Below are positions 12,201 through 25,464 of a stretch of 64,000 bases of DNA, piece by piece. Each line of letters opens with the position of its first letter. The first letter of the stretch is position 1. A program made the translations under genes and the position numbers. This DNA comes from Heterostelium multicystogenum (taxonomy: Eukaryota > Evosea > Eumycetozoa > Acytosteliales > Acytosteliaceae), in assembly GCA_003667245.1 (NCBI GenBank), contig RCNN01000018.1:1-64000 (forward strand). The letters run 5' to 3'. Below the pieces are notes generated by a model. That model worked only from the letters and a program-made list of their open reading frames with translations. It did not search any database and was not told the origin of the DNA.

Positions 12201-15200
12201 AACTTTCAATTGTGATTTGATGTGTGCTAGATATTGTGGATTTGCCTCTAAAAAGTTGAATACTGAATTTGGATCCTTTGTTTCGTTGATCTTTGAGGCT
12301 AACTTTTCCAACAATAAAGTATAATACACATCCTTGATGATTAATGAAAATAGATTTTTTGTTTTAAGTTCTGTAGTCTTAATTTCTAAAACACCATCAT
12401 CTTTGTATGTGGAAGAATTCTTGATATTATGATATATACAATGGAATATCATGTCCGCTAAAGGTGTGTTATTTTGTTTGAAACTTTCAATGGGAACATT
12501 GATAAATCTCAAGGTTGATTCTGAAGTTTCTGATGCATTACAAAGATTTCGAATGATTGGATTGAAATGGAATAAAACTTCGTGAGATTTATCTATGAAG
12601 TACATTTCCACTTGATTTGATTGATATCTTAAAATATTTTTAAGTACATGGGTACACCATCCAAATGAAAAATCGTAATGGAATTGTGATGGATTGTTAC
12701 AAATAGTTAGGAAAAGACAGATATTCGATTTGTCTAATTTCAGAAGTTTTTCAATGATATCACTAAGATAATCAATAGTAATGTTTGGTAGATTTGATTT
12801 TTCTATCATTTGATTGAGTTCATTGAAATTATTATATAATTCGATAATATTTGTTGTCCTAAACTTTTCAGAGTTGAATGTAATAATTTTGTATGAGAAA
12901 ATAAATCCTTCTTCATTGTCTTGAGGGGAATAGATTGACGAGCAGACTAGAAATTGATAAATACAGTAAAGTTGTACAACTTTACTATTGAGATTCAGAG
13001 TGACAAGAATCATTTCAAAATCAATTCTGTTGAATATTTCTCTTGAAACTGAACACCATTTGATGATTGATTCTGTGGAGGTTGTATGATTAAGAATGAA
13101 ATCTAATAAGAAATCGACACTGATTTCTGATAGCATCATCTTAATCTCTTGAATATCTCTTGGAATCTTGATATTGGATAAACTCAAACCAAGTTTTACC
13201 AAAGGTGTCATAAGATCTTTGATGAATTTGATGTGGTCTTTGTCCAGGTGGAATTGAATCGGATAGACAAGAATTGATTCTACTTTCGATTGTCCAATGA
13301 TATTCTTGAAAAATTGAATCCATTCATTATCATAATTGAGCACTCTTGAGATATAGTCATGTATGAATGATTCCGATAGCTCTGCATTTAAATCAATATG
13401 TTGAATCAATACAAAAATATTTGGTTCATTTTCAATGTATTTGTAAAAATCTTTCAAAAAATGATTTAACTGGAGACTGTTAATTTGAGAACAATTTTTA
13501 ACTACAGATTGTATACTACTCTGAATGGATGAATAAATAGTTTCAAAAAGTGGAAGTGAATATGTTCCTTTTGATGGATTGCTGGGTAATGTCAATCTGA
13601 TCGGTTCATATCTTTCTTCAATGTTGATATTGTCTGGAATGTCAATGGTTTCAAGGAAGATTTCAATCAGTTTATCTTTTGGTGACTTCTCTGTGATTGA
13701 TTTGATTTGTGTGAATTGCATCTTTGAGAAAAGTTGATCAAACACACTTGAAACAACTGGATAGAGATGTGAACTGAGTGAACTCTTGATTGCATCAAGA
13801 ATCGATAGTCCTGGAAGTTTACCTGTCAAAATTAGATTGCAAATTCCAGAAATGATGATTTTGAACTGATTCTTCTTGTCCCATTTCTCTTCAAAAGATC
13901 TGATGATAAGTTCAAACCATCGAGAGTGTTCTAAAAACAATTGTTCTGCCATTACTGTCCTCTTGTCGATATTCGTATAGAACAATCTTTCCTCTTCATT
14001 TTGATATGGATACTTAGAGTAGATCACATTGGATGTTCGACAAACTTCAGAGAGATGTGAGTAAAACATTTCTTCAAATGTTTGTTTCAATGATTTGTCA
14101 TCGACATTGACAGGTCTGAGTCCATATGATTTGGCAACCCATGTTCTGATATCTGTATCGATTTGATTCAATGGATCCTCTGATTGTGACGATTCAAGTT
14201 TGATTCCAATCGAATCGATGTATACAAATTCAAAATCATTGAGGAAGATTGAATTCAATTTAAATTGGCTTATAATTGAGGATTCTGGTGGATAATGACA
14301 TATTGTAATAATCAACTTGTTCTTCTTATTGGTTTCATTGTTGAACATTCCAACAACAAAGTTGATTTGATGTTGATTGATGATTGACATATCTGCAATT
14401 ATAATGCATATTCTGAGGATTCATCATTAATGAAGCTGGTAAATTTAGTTGAGCAATCTTCAGTTGATCTAATTTTGTTTAGTTGCACTATATTAACTGA
14501 TTCATCGTTGTTTTCTCCATTGGAAGCTTTGTAATAACAGTTTTTTGAATTCAAGATTGGAATTGTCCAAACGATGTAATGATGGTGATGTTCTTGTGTA
14601 AATTATCCATTTGTTGGATGTTGACCTTTCAATTGCATCAATTTCATTGTTGAACTTAGTATTGATGAGGTTCTGGAGGAATCTAAGAGTGTTGAAGTGG
14701 TCTTGTCTCAAGAGATATTCTTCAACATAATAGTTGGGAAGATTGTTGTTGTAAACTGATTCTGGTCGAGCAATTTGAAGAAGTTTATAATTGAATCGTT
14801 TGTAAATTGACTGACTTTCCTTTTCTTGAATGAATTTGTCATTGATTGAAAGATCTTTGATGATCACTCGATGTGGGTCGATTCCAAGTGGTTGATTTGT
14901 TTCATTGGATCTCTTGATCATTGAGAATATCAATGATGATATGGTTTCACTTTCTGAGAATCCTGCCAACAATGTGTGTTGTTTTCCAATGTGGAATGAG
15001 TTAACAAAATGATTTGCATTTTCTCGAATTTTATCAACATCTTCTTTCAAATGAGGTCTGGTTTGAAGTTCATTATTCACAAGGTTATCAATTGACAATC
15101 GATATTTCTCGAATCTATTCAGCAATGGCAATGGTGTTTGATCCAATCTTGATGTTGGAATGTGAAGTATGATCTTGAATTCTGGATGAATTTGAGTATG

Positions 15201-18200
15201 AATTGAATGGTTTCCAAAGCTAACACTGGCCAAAAATTGTTTTGGTCATGGGACATTGTTGTAAAATATTTGTTGAATACTTCATAGAAACAAGCATCAA
15301 TCAAATGACTGTTTACAAGAACAACTGTTTTTGGAGTACTCATGTGATTCTTGATTTGTGAAACAACTTTGACCAATGATTCTATTTTGGTGTCATTCTC
15401 GAATCCACCAACTCTCAAAACTGTGTGTTCGATATTCATTTGTTTGAGAATCATGATTGATGATTCATTCTCTGTTGGATCTAACAACATCATGTATCTG
15501 AATGATGTTGTGTTTGGATTGACTTTGATGTCGAATTTGTCATCCAATGATTCTTTGATTCTTTCAATGGTATTGTCATGTTCTAAAAAGGTCAAGATTG
15601 TTTTGAGAGTCAAATCCAAGATTGATGAAGAATACTTTTGCAAGTTCTTTGAATTTGTTTGGATGAATTCCATTGAAATTTCTTTCAAGTGATTCCAAAA
15701 GCATTTCAGGTGTGATGTCATGGTTTCTTCTGATTCGTGCAAGATGTCGAAGGAAATATACAAAGTCACGTTGATGGAAAAGATTGATTTTGGTATCACC
15801 ACTGAAATTATTGACCTGACGATATGATTTACACATTGCTTCCACTATTTGGATGTCAGAGTCTCCAAGTACTTGATTATCAAAGAGACATCCTCTCACC
15901 AATGCTTTCTCATCTTCAACGGTGATAGCTGAATGAACCAATTGCAGTGTTCGATTGGTTTTGGCGGCATCAAGAATCTTGTTTGAGAGAATGATGATTG
16001 AAATGTCAGTTGAATGGATTTTCTGTTTCTGGTCAACTTTGTCAAGATAGTCATGCATCACTTTCATTGGTGATTCTTCTTCATTGACCAATCCTGCTTC
16101 ATCCAAGAAAACTATACATCTTGTATTATTTTTAGAAGAATCGTATCCATTTTGTCTGTCCAATGCTTGATGGAAGTTTTGTTTGATTTCAATATCAGTT
16201 GTGTGAGGTGTGCACTGATATCTGAATGGATCAGCTCTTGGCATCAATGCCCATGGTGATTTCACACCAATCTTGTTTGCTTTGAGATTGTCAACAACAA
16301 TCGAGAAACTAAGTGTCTTCGAACATCCTGGTGGTCCAACAATACAAAGTGGGATCATACAGTTGATTGAAACAACATTGAAGAATATGTTCAATTGTAA
16401 TGACTCTGTCAATGCAATACCTGGTGGAAGAATAGTGTATTCTTTGCTGCAGAATGATGAGATAATATGTTTGAATGTTGATTCAAAAGAAATTGTAATT
16501 TACAATTACTATTGATAAAGTGTTGGAATTTGATTTAAAATAACTGGTCGTTTCTCCTGACTGACTCTGAAGTAATAACTCATTTCCATTGATGTAATCA
16601 TTGCCAACCAGTGATGTGTGTATTGATCAATAGGAATTGGGAATGCAAATGAAATTTGCTTTTCATTTGATTGTGATGATGATGATGATGAAAATCCACA
16701 TTCAATCATTGATTTACCAATATTGGACATGAAGAATTGGTAGAGATCAATTGTACGAATGATATCTCTAATGCTTAAATGCACTCTGGCTTCTTTTGCA
16801 TTGCGAAGGGCATCTTGTCCAACAATAATGAATGATTTGAGATCATTGGGATGTTCACATATTGACTTGTTCATTTCAAAAAAATTGTTCAAAAAGGGTC
16901 CTTCATGTTCCTTTTTGAATTTTCCATATCTCAGGAACAGCTTTTCCATTGATGGAGGTACTTCATTGACAATAAATTCGAGAGTAGTTGTTGATGTTGT
17001 TTGTCCTGTATTGTCTATGGATTGAGAGATGGACTGCTTCTTTGGGTTCATTGCACCAACCCAAAATATATTTTGAGGAATACAATCTTCACCATCCAAC
17101 AAACCATCAACAAAGATTTCATTGATCAAAGAAAGAGTATCGCTGGGAGCAGTGTTGAATTCATCAATGAAAACAACCATCTTGATGTTTGGATCGACAT
17201 TCTTGAGTTTGATGACTTCTTTGAAATCCTTGACGATTTCATTGACTCGGATCTTGAATTCTTTTGATGTGTATTTTTGATGCATGATGATTCTATGGAA
17301 TAATGGTCGGAAATTTACATTATGAATTTCTTCTACAGCTTCCAACATATCAAAATTGGTTATTTTTGAGTGTTTGATTTGATAGAGTAAACTGTCTTGA
17401 TCCTTAACTTCAATCAAAGGGTATTTCTTTAACAATTTTTTGATAAAGGACTGGATTTTATCAAGTAATTGAGCTTTGAAAGTATTATTTTGTTGAATAC
17501 TTTGTCCATGAATATGAATATCCTTCATCTCTCTTAATATATTTAATACTTTAGTGAAAGTACTATTACCTTTAAGTTTAGAAAGTGGTTTTGTAGCATC
17601 TCTTCGAATAAATTGATTGGATGTTCTAATCTCACTGTTAAACATATCGATACACGAATTTACAGTTTCGATCAAGTTTAAAAGAATAGAAGGTATAGAG
17701 TCATGGCAAGTGTTGATTAAAATGGAAAAGAACAAAAGAATGTAGGTCTTTCCAACTCCCGTATCACCAGACAATACAAGAGATCTTTGATTCTTGAATC
17801 TGTTTAGAAGTATTAAAAGATTGAGACCGAGTTCTGGTGTAATTACAAAATTGAATTTCTGACTGAGTTCATCAATAAGATAGGTCCTGTATGCTATTCC
17901 GAATGACAATGAAATTAAGGTTTTCAAGTGGATCAAATTTGATTGATCTTTTAGAATTCTTTGGTGATTAAGCAACCAACTTTTCCTTCCAAAAATGGTT
18001 TGTCTGACAAATCAATGAATTCGATCTTGACATTTTTATCAGTTGTACCATCTTCCGAACTAATCTCTTCCACATATCTGGCAGTTATTAAAGGTGGGTC
18101 CTTAATGATTTCTTTGTTTGATGAGTACTTTGGATCTGACAGCAAGAATGATTCATATATAAAAACTTCTTCGAGATCTTTTGGTGATAGCATCTCTGAA

Positions 18201-21200
18201 GGCATTTCTGGATTCACACTCTGTTTGTAAAGTTGGGTATATTCCTCTAAAAATTCCAAACGATCTGCTACTGATCTTATAAATGAAGTAATTTGGTACT
18301 TGTTGTAGAATTGTGCGTTATAGGTTGAGTCTATTCTGGTAACTATATCGATAGCTCGATTAATATAGTCAGCAATATCTCTCTGACTGGATCTAGCTAA
18401 GCACTTGACTTCTTGAGTTGATAATATCCATTTTGAATTTGAATAGTTTGTATACAAAGAAGCCAGTTTGGTAACGATAGGAATATTAATGTCAGCATAT
18501 TCATGATGATCTTTGTATCTTTTTTCTTTTAAAGGATCTCCTAATTCAATGACAATATCAAGTTTGATTGTATCTGGGAGGTGAAAGACCTCACCAACTT
18601 GGGTTCCAAAAATGAATCCAAAGGTGATCAATGGATATAGGAATCGGTTGAAACTGTCAAAATTAGCATATGGCGAGATATTAAAGTGTATTAGGAATTG
18701 ACACTTCTCTGGAAGTTGTTTAAGAGTTTGAATTAACACATGTGGGTCGAACTCGGGTCTAATAGAAATGGTCTTAAAGAATTCTGTGTCAAACCAACCA
18801 TGCTGGCTTTTCTTAACATAGTTTTGCTTCATATTTTTAATAAAAAATGATTTACCCGATCCACTTGCTCCAAGAACCAGTGAAAGAGAATTAATAGGCT
18901 TTTCTTTGTTCCAAAGGTTTTTGATGTTTGTCCACTGATTTTCCAATTGAAGTGAGTACGGAGTGGTAAGAGGATGTTCAAACAACACATGACCATCATT
19001 TGCTGAGACTGATAGAATATAAATTCTGTTGATATTATTTCCTGTTTGTTCGCAATGATGTTTAGAGAGCCAATCGATGAGGGGCTTCTTGTCATCCGGA
19101 ATTCCAATTAAGAAAAGCACAGATCCTTCAAGTTTCTCTGAAATTGTAAAGAAATAATTTTGATCGGCATTGAAAGTCTTTGCATAGAATAGTTGAGACG
19201 GATGAGGGGGAATACCATTATTGAGTTGTGTAATGACATTGAAGTCATCACTTGCTTTTACGTCAATCAATAGATATGGTCCCTTATCATCACTTGGATA
19301 CATTTCAAAAACATTATAAATGTTTGCTTGATTCATGAGTTCAGTCAATATATTGAAGAACTGTAAAAATGGGAGAATATTATCTGCAACTAAATTGTTT
19401 GATAAAATTGTTTCCAATTCATTTTCAGTAATATTGGGATATATATACTTGATAAATGGAAACAGTTTATGAGACAACTGGTTGCAATCTAATGTTTCAT
19501 CAATTAGTTTTGATATATATTGATTATACACATGAATCATAGAAGATAGTCCATGTGATCGAAGCAACAAATATTCATTGGGAAGTTGGTTAATTGACTC
19601 TTTCCAGCCTTTAATATCATCTTCCAAACTTTGCTTTTTCCTAAAATTCCATAGATTACTTAGTTAGGGTGATTTTGGAAAGACCAGCTAATAATTCCAA
19701 CTTACTTTTTAATTTCCAATAAAGATTTATCTTTTATATCTATTGATAACTTTCCTTCGAAATAATTATGATGATAGAGCTCATCCAACTCAATGTGTAG
19801 AGAATGAATATCCTTGATTAAAGCAACCAATTCAATGAAAAAATTCATTTTCTCAAGTTGTTCATCTGATATTGGGGTCTCACTATTAGCCTTATCGTCC
19901 ATAATGAACTTAATTCCTTGATCGAAATCGACTATTCTTTCCTGGCTAAAAGTTTGATGTGATTCATCTATTATTTCCCATCCCGGAACTCTATCGTGGT
20001 ATTTTGATGTGTATGAGAATATAGTAGACGAGACTGCAAGTTTTGCCACTGTTGGAAGGATAGTTTGAATTCCAAATATAGCACCAGTTGCTTTGAACAA
20101 AGTTTGGATATTCTGGAAATTCTTACAAACACCTTCAATCTTACTTTTCATTATTGATAGCATCTGAATATCGGAAGGGATGCATGAATGTAAGTCTTTA
20201 CAGAGGTCACTGATATCCATATATTCATTAGGATTAGGATCATGGTCTTTGGTAACATAGCATTTGATAAAGATTTCTAGGTAGTTGTATACAGCAATAG
20301 TATTGGAGAGCAATGAACTGTTGTAGCTATCGCCGATAAGATTAGTGGTGATAATGGTATATGCTTGCTCAAAACCTTCTCTGGATTTGAATTCTGCGAA
20401 GAATTCTATAAGAGGGATATGAATTAATTGGAACATTTCCAATTGCTGATAAACAAGACCACCTAACTGCCCGGAGATGCTCTTGTTGAAATGGTCTCTA
20501 TCATCTTTGGAAGTATCTTTCTCTTCCTTGAATAACCGAATGGTTTCTGCAATTTCCTCAAGATTATCCTCCAAATTTGAGATATGGATATAATCATTAG
20601 ATTTTAAGAACGTAAATAGAATATTTATGTTCTTTTCTACTCCAAAGAATGAGGAAAGATGTGTCCAAAATTTTAAGATATCATTCACAGTCTGCTGATT
20701 ATATTTTCCGGGATAGAAGTATTCGAAAATAGACTTAAATTCTTCCACGACAAGTTGACTATCTATGGAAACAATTTGTTGAACAATTTCATTAATAGAG
20801 ATATCTTCTCTATCAATCATAGCTTTCAAGAATTTGTGGGTACTATTGCATATTTCGTCAATGCAATTGGTCTTGAGTTTGTTTTTAAAGAATTGGAAAA
20901 CAATTCTAAAACATTTTCCTTTAGCATTGAAGTGTCCAATAAAGAGGACATTTGAAATGTCCTTGATAAATGAATTGCCATGTCCTTTTGTTTCCAATAT
21001 AATTGATTTTAATTTCTTATTGTTCTCTGCAGAATAGGATTGGAGAGACTCCAAACTTATTTTAAAAGCAAACTCACTTCTGAGGAATGAAGCAGCATTG
21101 TAATAAAAACTATAGTTTGTATAATTCAATTTGTATTCATCCAGAAGCAAATCGAAATTATTTTTCCGAGAGATATTAAATTTATTCTCCAAAGTTTGGA

Positions 21201-23708
21201 GAATAAACTTATATTTTTGTTCTAATGAATCTTTTTGTTTAATATTATCAATAGAAAAGTTTGAATATCTATCTATCAAAGCAGATTTAATCTAATCCAA
21301 CAATCGTTAATAATTGATAACCAAATTAAATATAAATATATATACCTGTTCTCTGATGGAATTGAGTTCCAATATTTGAGCATTCCAGTGGGGATATTCC
21401 TTGGGGATTCTAAGTGATAGAACTTTTTGAACCAACACCATTTCATCTAGGGTTTTATTCTTCTTAAAAAAGTCAATTACTGAAAGGATAGCTGGTAAAG
21501 TGCATTTAATAACTCCTGGACACTTCATAAATTCACCAAGGTAATTGATATTAGAAACCGCCTTGGTACTAATTTCAAAATAAGTTTTGAAATTATTGGT
21601 ATCCATTGAAACTGGATTGTTTCTTTCGATGAATTTTAGCTCCTTCTCAGATATATCATTAATCTTGATGTCCAAGTTGTCAAGCTTTTAAAAATGAAAA
21701 AATAATACATTAATATAAACTCAATATCTACTTTAAATTATAGAATAGTTACACTGAAATGATAGGTTGGAACTAATAAACTCAAATTAACTTTATCTCT
21801 ATTGTTGTCCAACGCAAGTTTTCTTAATAAAGCAAAAGTTTCATACTGTTCTCCTTGTTGAGATAATATTTTGATAATATCATCATCGCTGAAATGAAGG
21901 TTTTTGGCCTGTACGAGGAATGGCTTGAACATTGGTACATAGAATTTATCTTTGATAAATTTATTACTGTACGATAGAAGTAAGTATGTATATATATTTG
22001 AACATATAATTTAATTAAACAATACCTTAAAAGTGGATCAATACCATCATTTTTGAATTTCTTAGCAATAGATTTAGTCATTCCTTCTCCCAATTTATTA
22101 AGTTGATCTGTATTATATTCTCTTGTAATTTGCTCAAATTCATCTGGGTGTCTCTCCATCAAGTTGAATAAAACGACAGATTCTATATTTAATTTGATTA
22201 TCTGACAAATGTTGAATATAAATTGCAACTTCAACAAAGAATACTTTGAGATATCTATTGGAGTAGATAAAATATTTTAACATTGCTATTCTACTTTAAA
22301 CGTATTTTTACTTACTCTCCAATATATTTGTGGTCCATCTTTTAAGTAGAGTCCCTTGTATATTGGACTTATGTTTCAATAGTTTCAAAAACATATCGGA
22401 TCTCTCTTTAAACTCCACATTGATCTGTTAAAAATTTATCAATATACATACATTGTGATAGATATTGTGTTGTTATATCTTACATTATCATTTGAAAACA
22501 TCTTATACTCTTCACAAAAATGCTCTAAAAATGAAGTGGGATCACTCATTTTAGAATAAAATTGTTCATAATCGACAACTCCTTTGGTATCAATAAAGCT
22601 CATTATCTTTAAGAACATATCATGAGGTCTATTGCTGAGATCATCGAATTGATAATTAAAGAAATCGAATGCCAAATTCAGAATGATTTCCTTCATTTGT
22701 TCTTCATTTCTTTCAATCTCCTGAGATATAAAGTGATAATGGACATCTAGTAAACTTGGATCTTTTGTTCTCTCAGTATTACGAATCTGCTTTTGGAACA
22801 TGTTCTGGAAATAAAGAGCTTTATCTTTGACATGTCCCTTCATCATACTAAAAATACAATACCTTAATATAATATTAGGTATAATACTAAATAAAACAAA
22901 CTTACATTATAAATTTCATAATAAACAATAGCTCTATATGCCATTGTTTACTATCGGATTGGGATAGGGTCATCAAATGATCGACATATTTTTCTTTCTG
23001 GGCGATTAGGGCAACTTCAGATTCAGTCAATGAAGTCTTGACTATTGAATCCTCCCATTCTTTTCTTTGATTGTTGGAAATGGAATTCCTTTTGTTATAC
23101 TCCTCAATCTTATCCAGTAGGTTCTTTGGGGAATGTACAATGCCCTTGAGTACATCAAAACCTTTAACGATCAAAGACTTTTCTTTCTTTAATCTTTTAC
23201 ACTCAATTTTGTGTTTATTAAGAAGATCGGAAATATTCTTAATATCAGACTGCATTGAGGTTCTAGACTTTAGAGAAACTTTGGTAAAGGTATTGATATC
23301 GGTGCTCCAATTATTGAACAATTCACAAGTCACTCCATTTTGAAGTAAATGCAAATGGGAACTGGCCTGCCTTTCCAAATTTAAAACTGAATACATTTCA
23401 GCGTTTTCATAGCTATAAATAATGGCGATGATTGATGATTAGCTAACCATAATATCGAAATCTTCCAAGTTTAATACTTACCTAATTACAAGTGAATCCA
23501 ACTCAAATTGTATAATTCTACAACCGTCTATGATTTTCAAGACTTTATGTTGAAAATCCAAAACCAATTTGATTAAATTAGTTAACTTTGGATATTCGTT
23601 ATTACAAAATGATGCACTTTCCATCAAAAATTCATAGATGTTGTTGTTCGGGTTTTGTTGTTCTGAAATAGCTGTTTCAGGTACTTTTGATTTATTTTTT
23701 TTACCCAT
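8365..23708 (-). CDS. Giant RNF213/mysterin-like AAA+ protein, copy A
   Basis: Spans about 15.3 kb and would encode about 4,800 residues. It starts MGKKNKSKVPETA (23708) behind an A-rich leader. About eight short introns divide the 5' part (for example 23413-23481 and 19641-19705). One long exon (19640-8884) follows, then two 3' introns (8818-8883, 8554-8636), ending with TAA at 8365. Three P-loops are visible: GASGSGKS (near 18860), GDTGVGKT (near 17757) and GPPGCSKT (near 16330). The second module has VVFIDEFNTA and WVGAMNPKK, the third CIVFLDEAGL and IILSNKILDAAKTNR. Then come SHLIDACFYEVFNKY and PLPLLNRFEKYRLSI, as in human RNF213. No RING or RZ finger is seen. The C-terminus (about 9260-8400) resembles a degenerate USP domain. 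Shifts near 17960, 16535, 16480, 15590, 15235, 14530, 14400, 11115 and 10170 are nearly all at homopolymers, and most are absent from copy B. AAA+ function is established for the family; the role here is unknown. Confidence 0.88.
10228..17312 (-). repeat. Left arm of inverted near-identical repeat (gene-conversion tract)
   Basis: The reverse complement of this stretch matches 38512-45632 nearly base for base, including synonymous sites, for long blocks. Outside it the two genes are clearly diverged. It begins at the codons for FRPLFHRIIMHQK and ends at GNQMK. Diverged islands interrupt it near 16440-16550, 14405-14540, 13405-13550 and 12340-12955. The whole tract lies in one long exon. Identity was judged by eye. 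Confidence 0.85.
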
Positions 23709-23834
23709 ATTGTTGTTGTTTTTTTTTTTTTTTTTTTTTTTGTTTATTTATTTATTTGTAATAGTAAGTAAGTAATAAGTAATAAGTGATAGATATGTAA
23801 AAAGAATTATAGATATATAAAAGGATAAATTTAA

Positions 23835-23865
<31 letters not shown>

Positions 23866-24596
23866 TAATAAAACTAATGAAATTGCAATGAATTATTATG
23901 GTATTAGTGATGGCGGTGATTGATTTGGTGTTAAAACTAGAGTGTGTACTTAAATCTTTAAGTCCAAGACAAGATCATGGTGTTTTGTATTTTGTTGTTG
24001 GGATGATGCAAAAAATAAAACTACATCAAAAATAAATTTGAGTGAAAATATGATCGTAACATTGAGACTGATAGTGGTGGTATATCCAGAAAGAAATGAT
24101 CATTTGATGTTTGTTGATTATGCCAATGGATAGTTTCCTTTTTGTTCACATAAATACCAATCCTCAGCTATTTTATACACAAAATTTACTTTTATATCCA
24201 TGAGTTTCTTGGAGTTTAAAGAATACTTCTGCTCTTTGTGAATAAGAATGATTGATATATATCAGTGTGTTAGAGTGTGAATGTATGGATGATCATAAAT
24301 TAGCGGGATTATAACAAACTTACTAACCCATCATCTTTTGTTGTATTTTATCAAATAATAATAGCAAATAAATGTGTTGGCTGATTGGATTGATTGATTA
24401 AAGGGGGGAATAAAAATGGAAATTGTCGAAATCTTGATTTGGATGTCTTTGGTCGACGTTTATTGCTTGGACTCTTATTACTTCTTTCATTATAATTATA
24501 TATACAAATGAGGTGAAAAGCAATTTGCTCCACACAAGACACTATTGTACATCAAAGAGAGATGTTACAATAATATTGTTTGGTTGTCATTGTTTG
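23709..24596. other. Intergenic region with poly-T and AAT repeats
   Basis: The leader and promoter side of copy A. It begins with a 23-base T run at 23719-23741 (an A run on the coding strand just before the start codon, typical of dictyostelid genes) and holds an (AAT)n repeat at about 23835-23864. Nothing else in it is supported as a gene. Confidence 0.6.
23835..23864. repeat. (AAT)n microsatellite
   Basis: An uninterrupted run of about ten AAT units in the upstream region of copy A. It is simple-sequence DNA with no coding meaning seen. Confidence 0.9.
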
Positions 24597-24957
24597 TTAT
24601 ACCACTGATTGTTGAGCATTAATTAACATGAAACCGAGTGGTATGGCAATAGAGAGAAAATAAATCTTGGAGCCAAAGTCTTAATCAGAGATCCACAAAT
24701 ACCGGCAGCTGATGCAACCATCAAACTGTTGACAATAACACTATTGCCAGATGAAGCTGAACCTACATACATATAGTTAGTGATATGACCATGTTAATAA
24801 TATGAAAAACCACTCGTGATAAAGTGTACTGTGAAGGAGATGATAGATAGGAAGATTGGAAGACAGGTAGGCAATTTATACATAACATACCCTCAGCAAA
24901 AACTATACCAATAAATACAAAGATAATTGAAATCAATAATTTAATTGAAGCTGACAT
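24597..24957 (-). CDS. Small secreted or membrane protein
   Basis: Exon 1 encodes MSASIKLLISIIFVFIGIVF followed by AEG, a clear signal peptide. It is split by an intron whose donor is GTATGTTATG and whose acceptor is the TAG before 24750. Exon 2 continues GSASSGNSVIVNSLMVASAA and GICGSLIKTLAP. In the straight frame it stops at 24623. With a one-base shift after KTLAP it reads YFLSIAIPLGFMLINAQQ, a good membrane segment, and stops at 24597. The product would be about 70-80 residues. The family was not recognised. The gene lies in the spacer between the two giant genes. The signal peptide and the splice are well supported, the exact C-terminus is not. Confidence 0.6.
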
Positions 24958-25464
24958 TGTTTATTTGTTTGATGATATTCTTTCTTTCTTTGTTTTTGTT
25001 TGATTTAGAGTGTATTATTATATAGATGATGATCAATATGAATGTGCTTTATAGATGACATCCCCATGTGATAAGATTTTCAATAGGTTTTTCATTTTTG
25101 ATCTATTTTAAAGAAAATTGGAAGAAACCTGAAAATAGTGGGTGTTAGGTTACCCCACTTTTACCTAAAAACAACTAAATTTTTTGTAAATTATAAAAAG
25201 GGATTTCTTTGCTATGAATTTGATCATCAGACAGGCAATGAGTGTGTGACCACCAAATTAATACAATATTAAGAAGTTCACACTTTTTTTCATTATTATC
25301 TTCTTGTACTTAATTACATAATTTAGATTCATTCATTGGTGTTTGATTCAACATTGTGTTAATAATCTCTTACTTTATAACTAATTCGTTTCTTTGTTTA
25401 ATTTGTTTGTTTGTTTGTTTGTTAGTTCGTTTACAGACAGACATAAAGATAGAGAAATAAAAAG
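24958..25464. other. Divergent promoter region
   Basis: This lies between the small secreted-protein gene (-) and the dynamin-like GTPase gene (+), so it should hold both promoters. It is AT-rich, with a TTTG tetranucleotide run near 25395-25425 shortly before the GTPase start codon. No gene is seen. Confidence 0.5.

Noticed and set aside
15351..15692. Plus-strand frames inside copy A, and the matching minus-strand frames in copy B
   Set aside because: They are antisense shadows of the AAA+ coding exon and recur at equivalent places in both copies.
8365..23708. Dynein heavy chain or midasin as identity of the giant AAA+ genes
   Set aside because: The order of Walker motifs and the PLPLLNRFEK and DEAGL segments fit RNF213 better, and only three good P-loops are seen.
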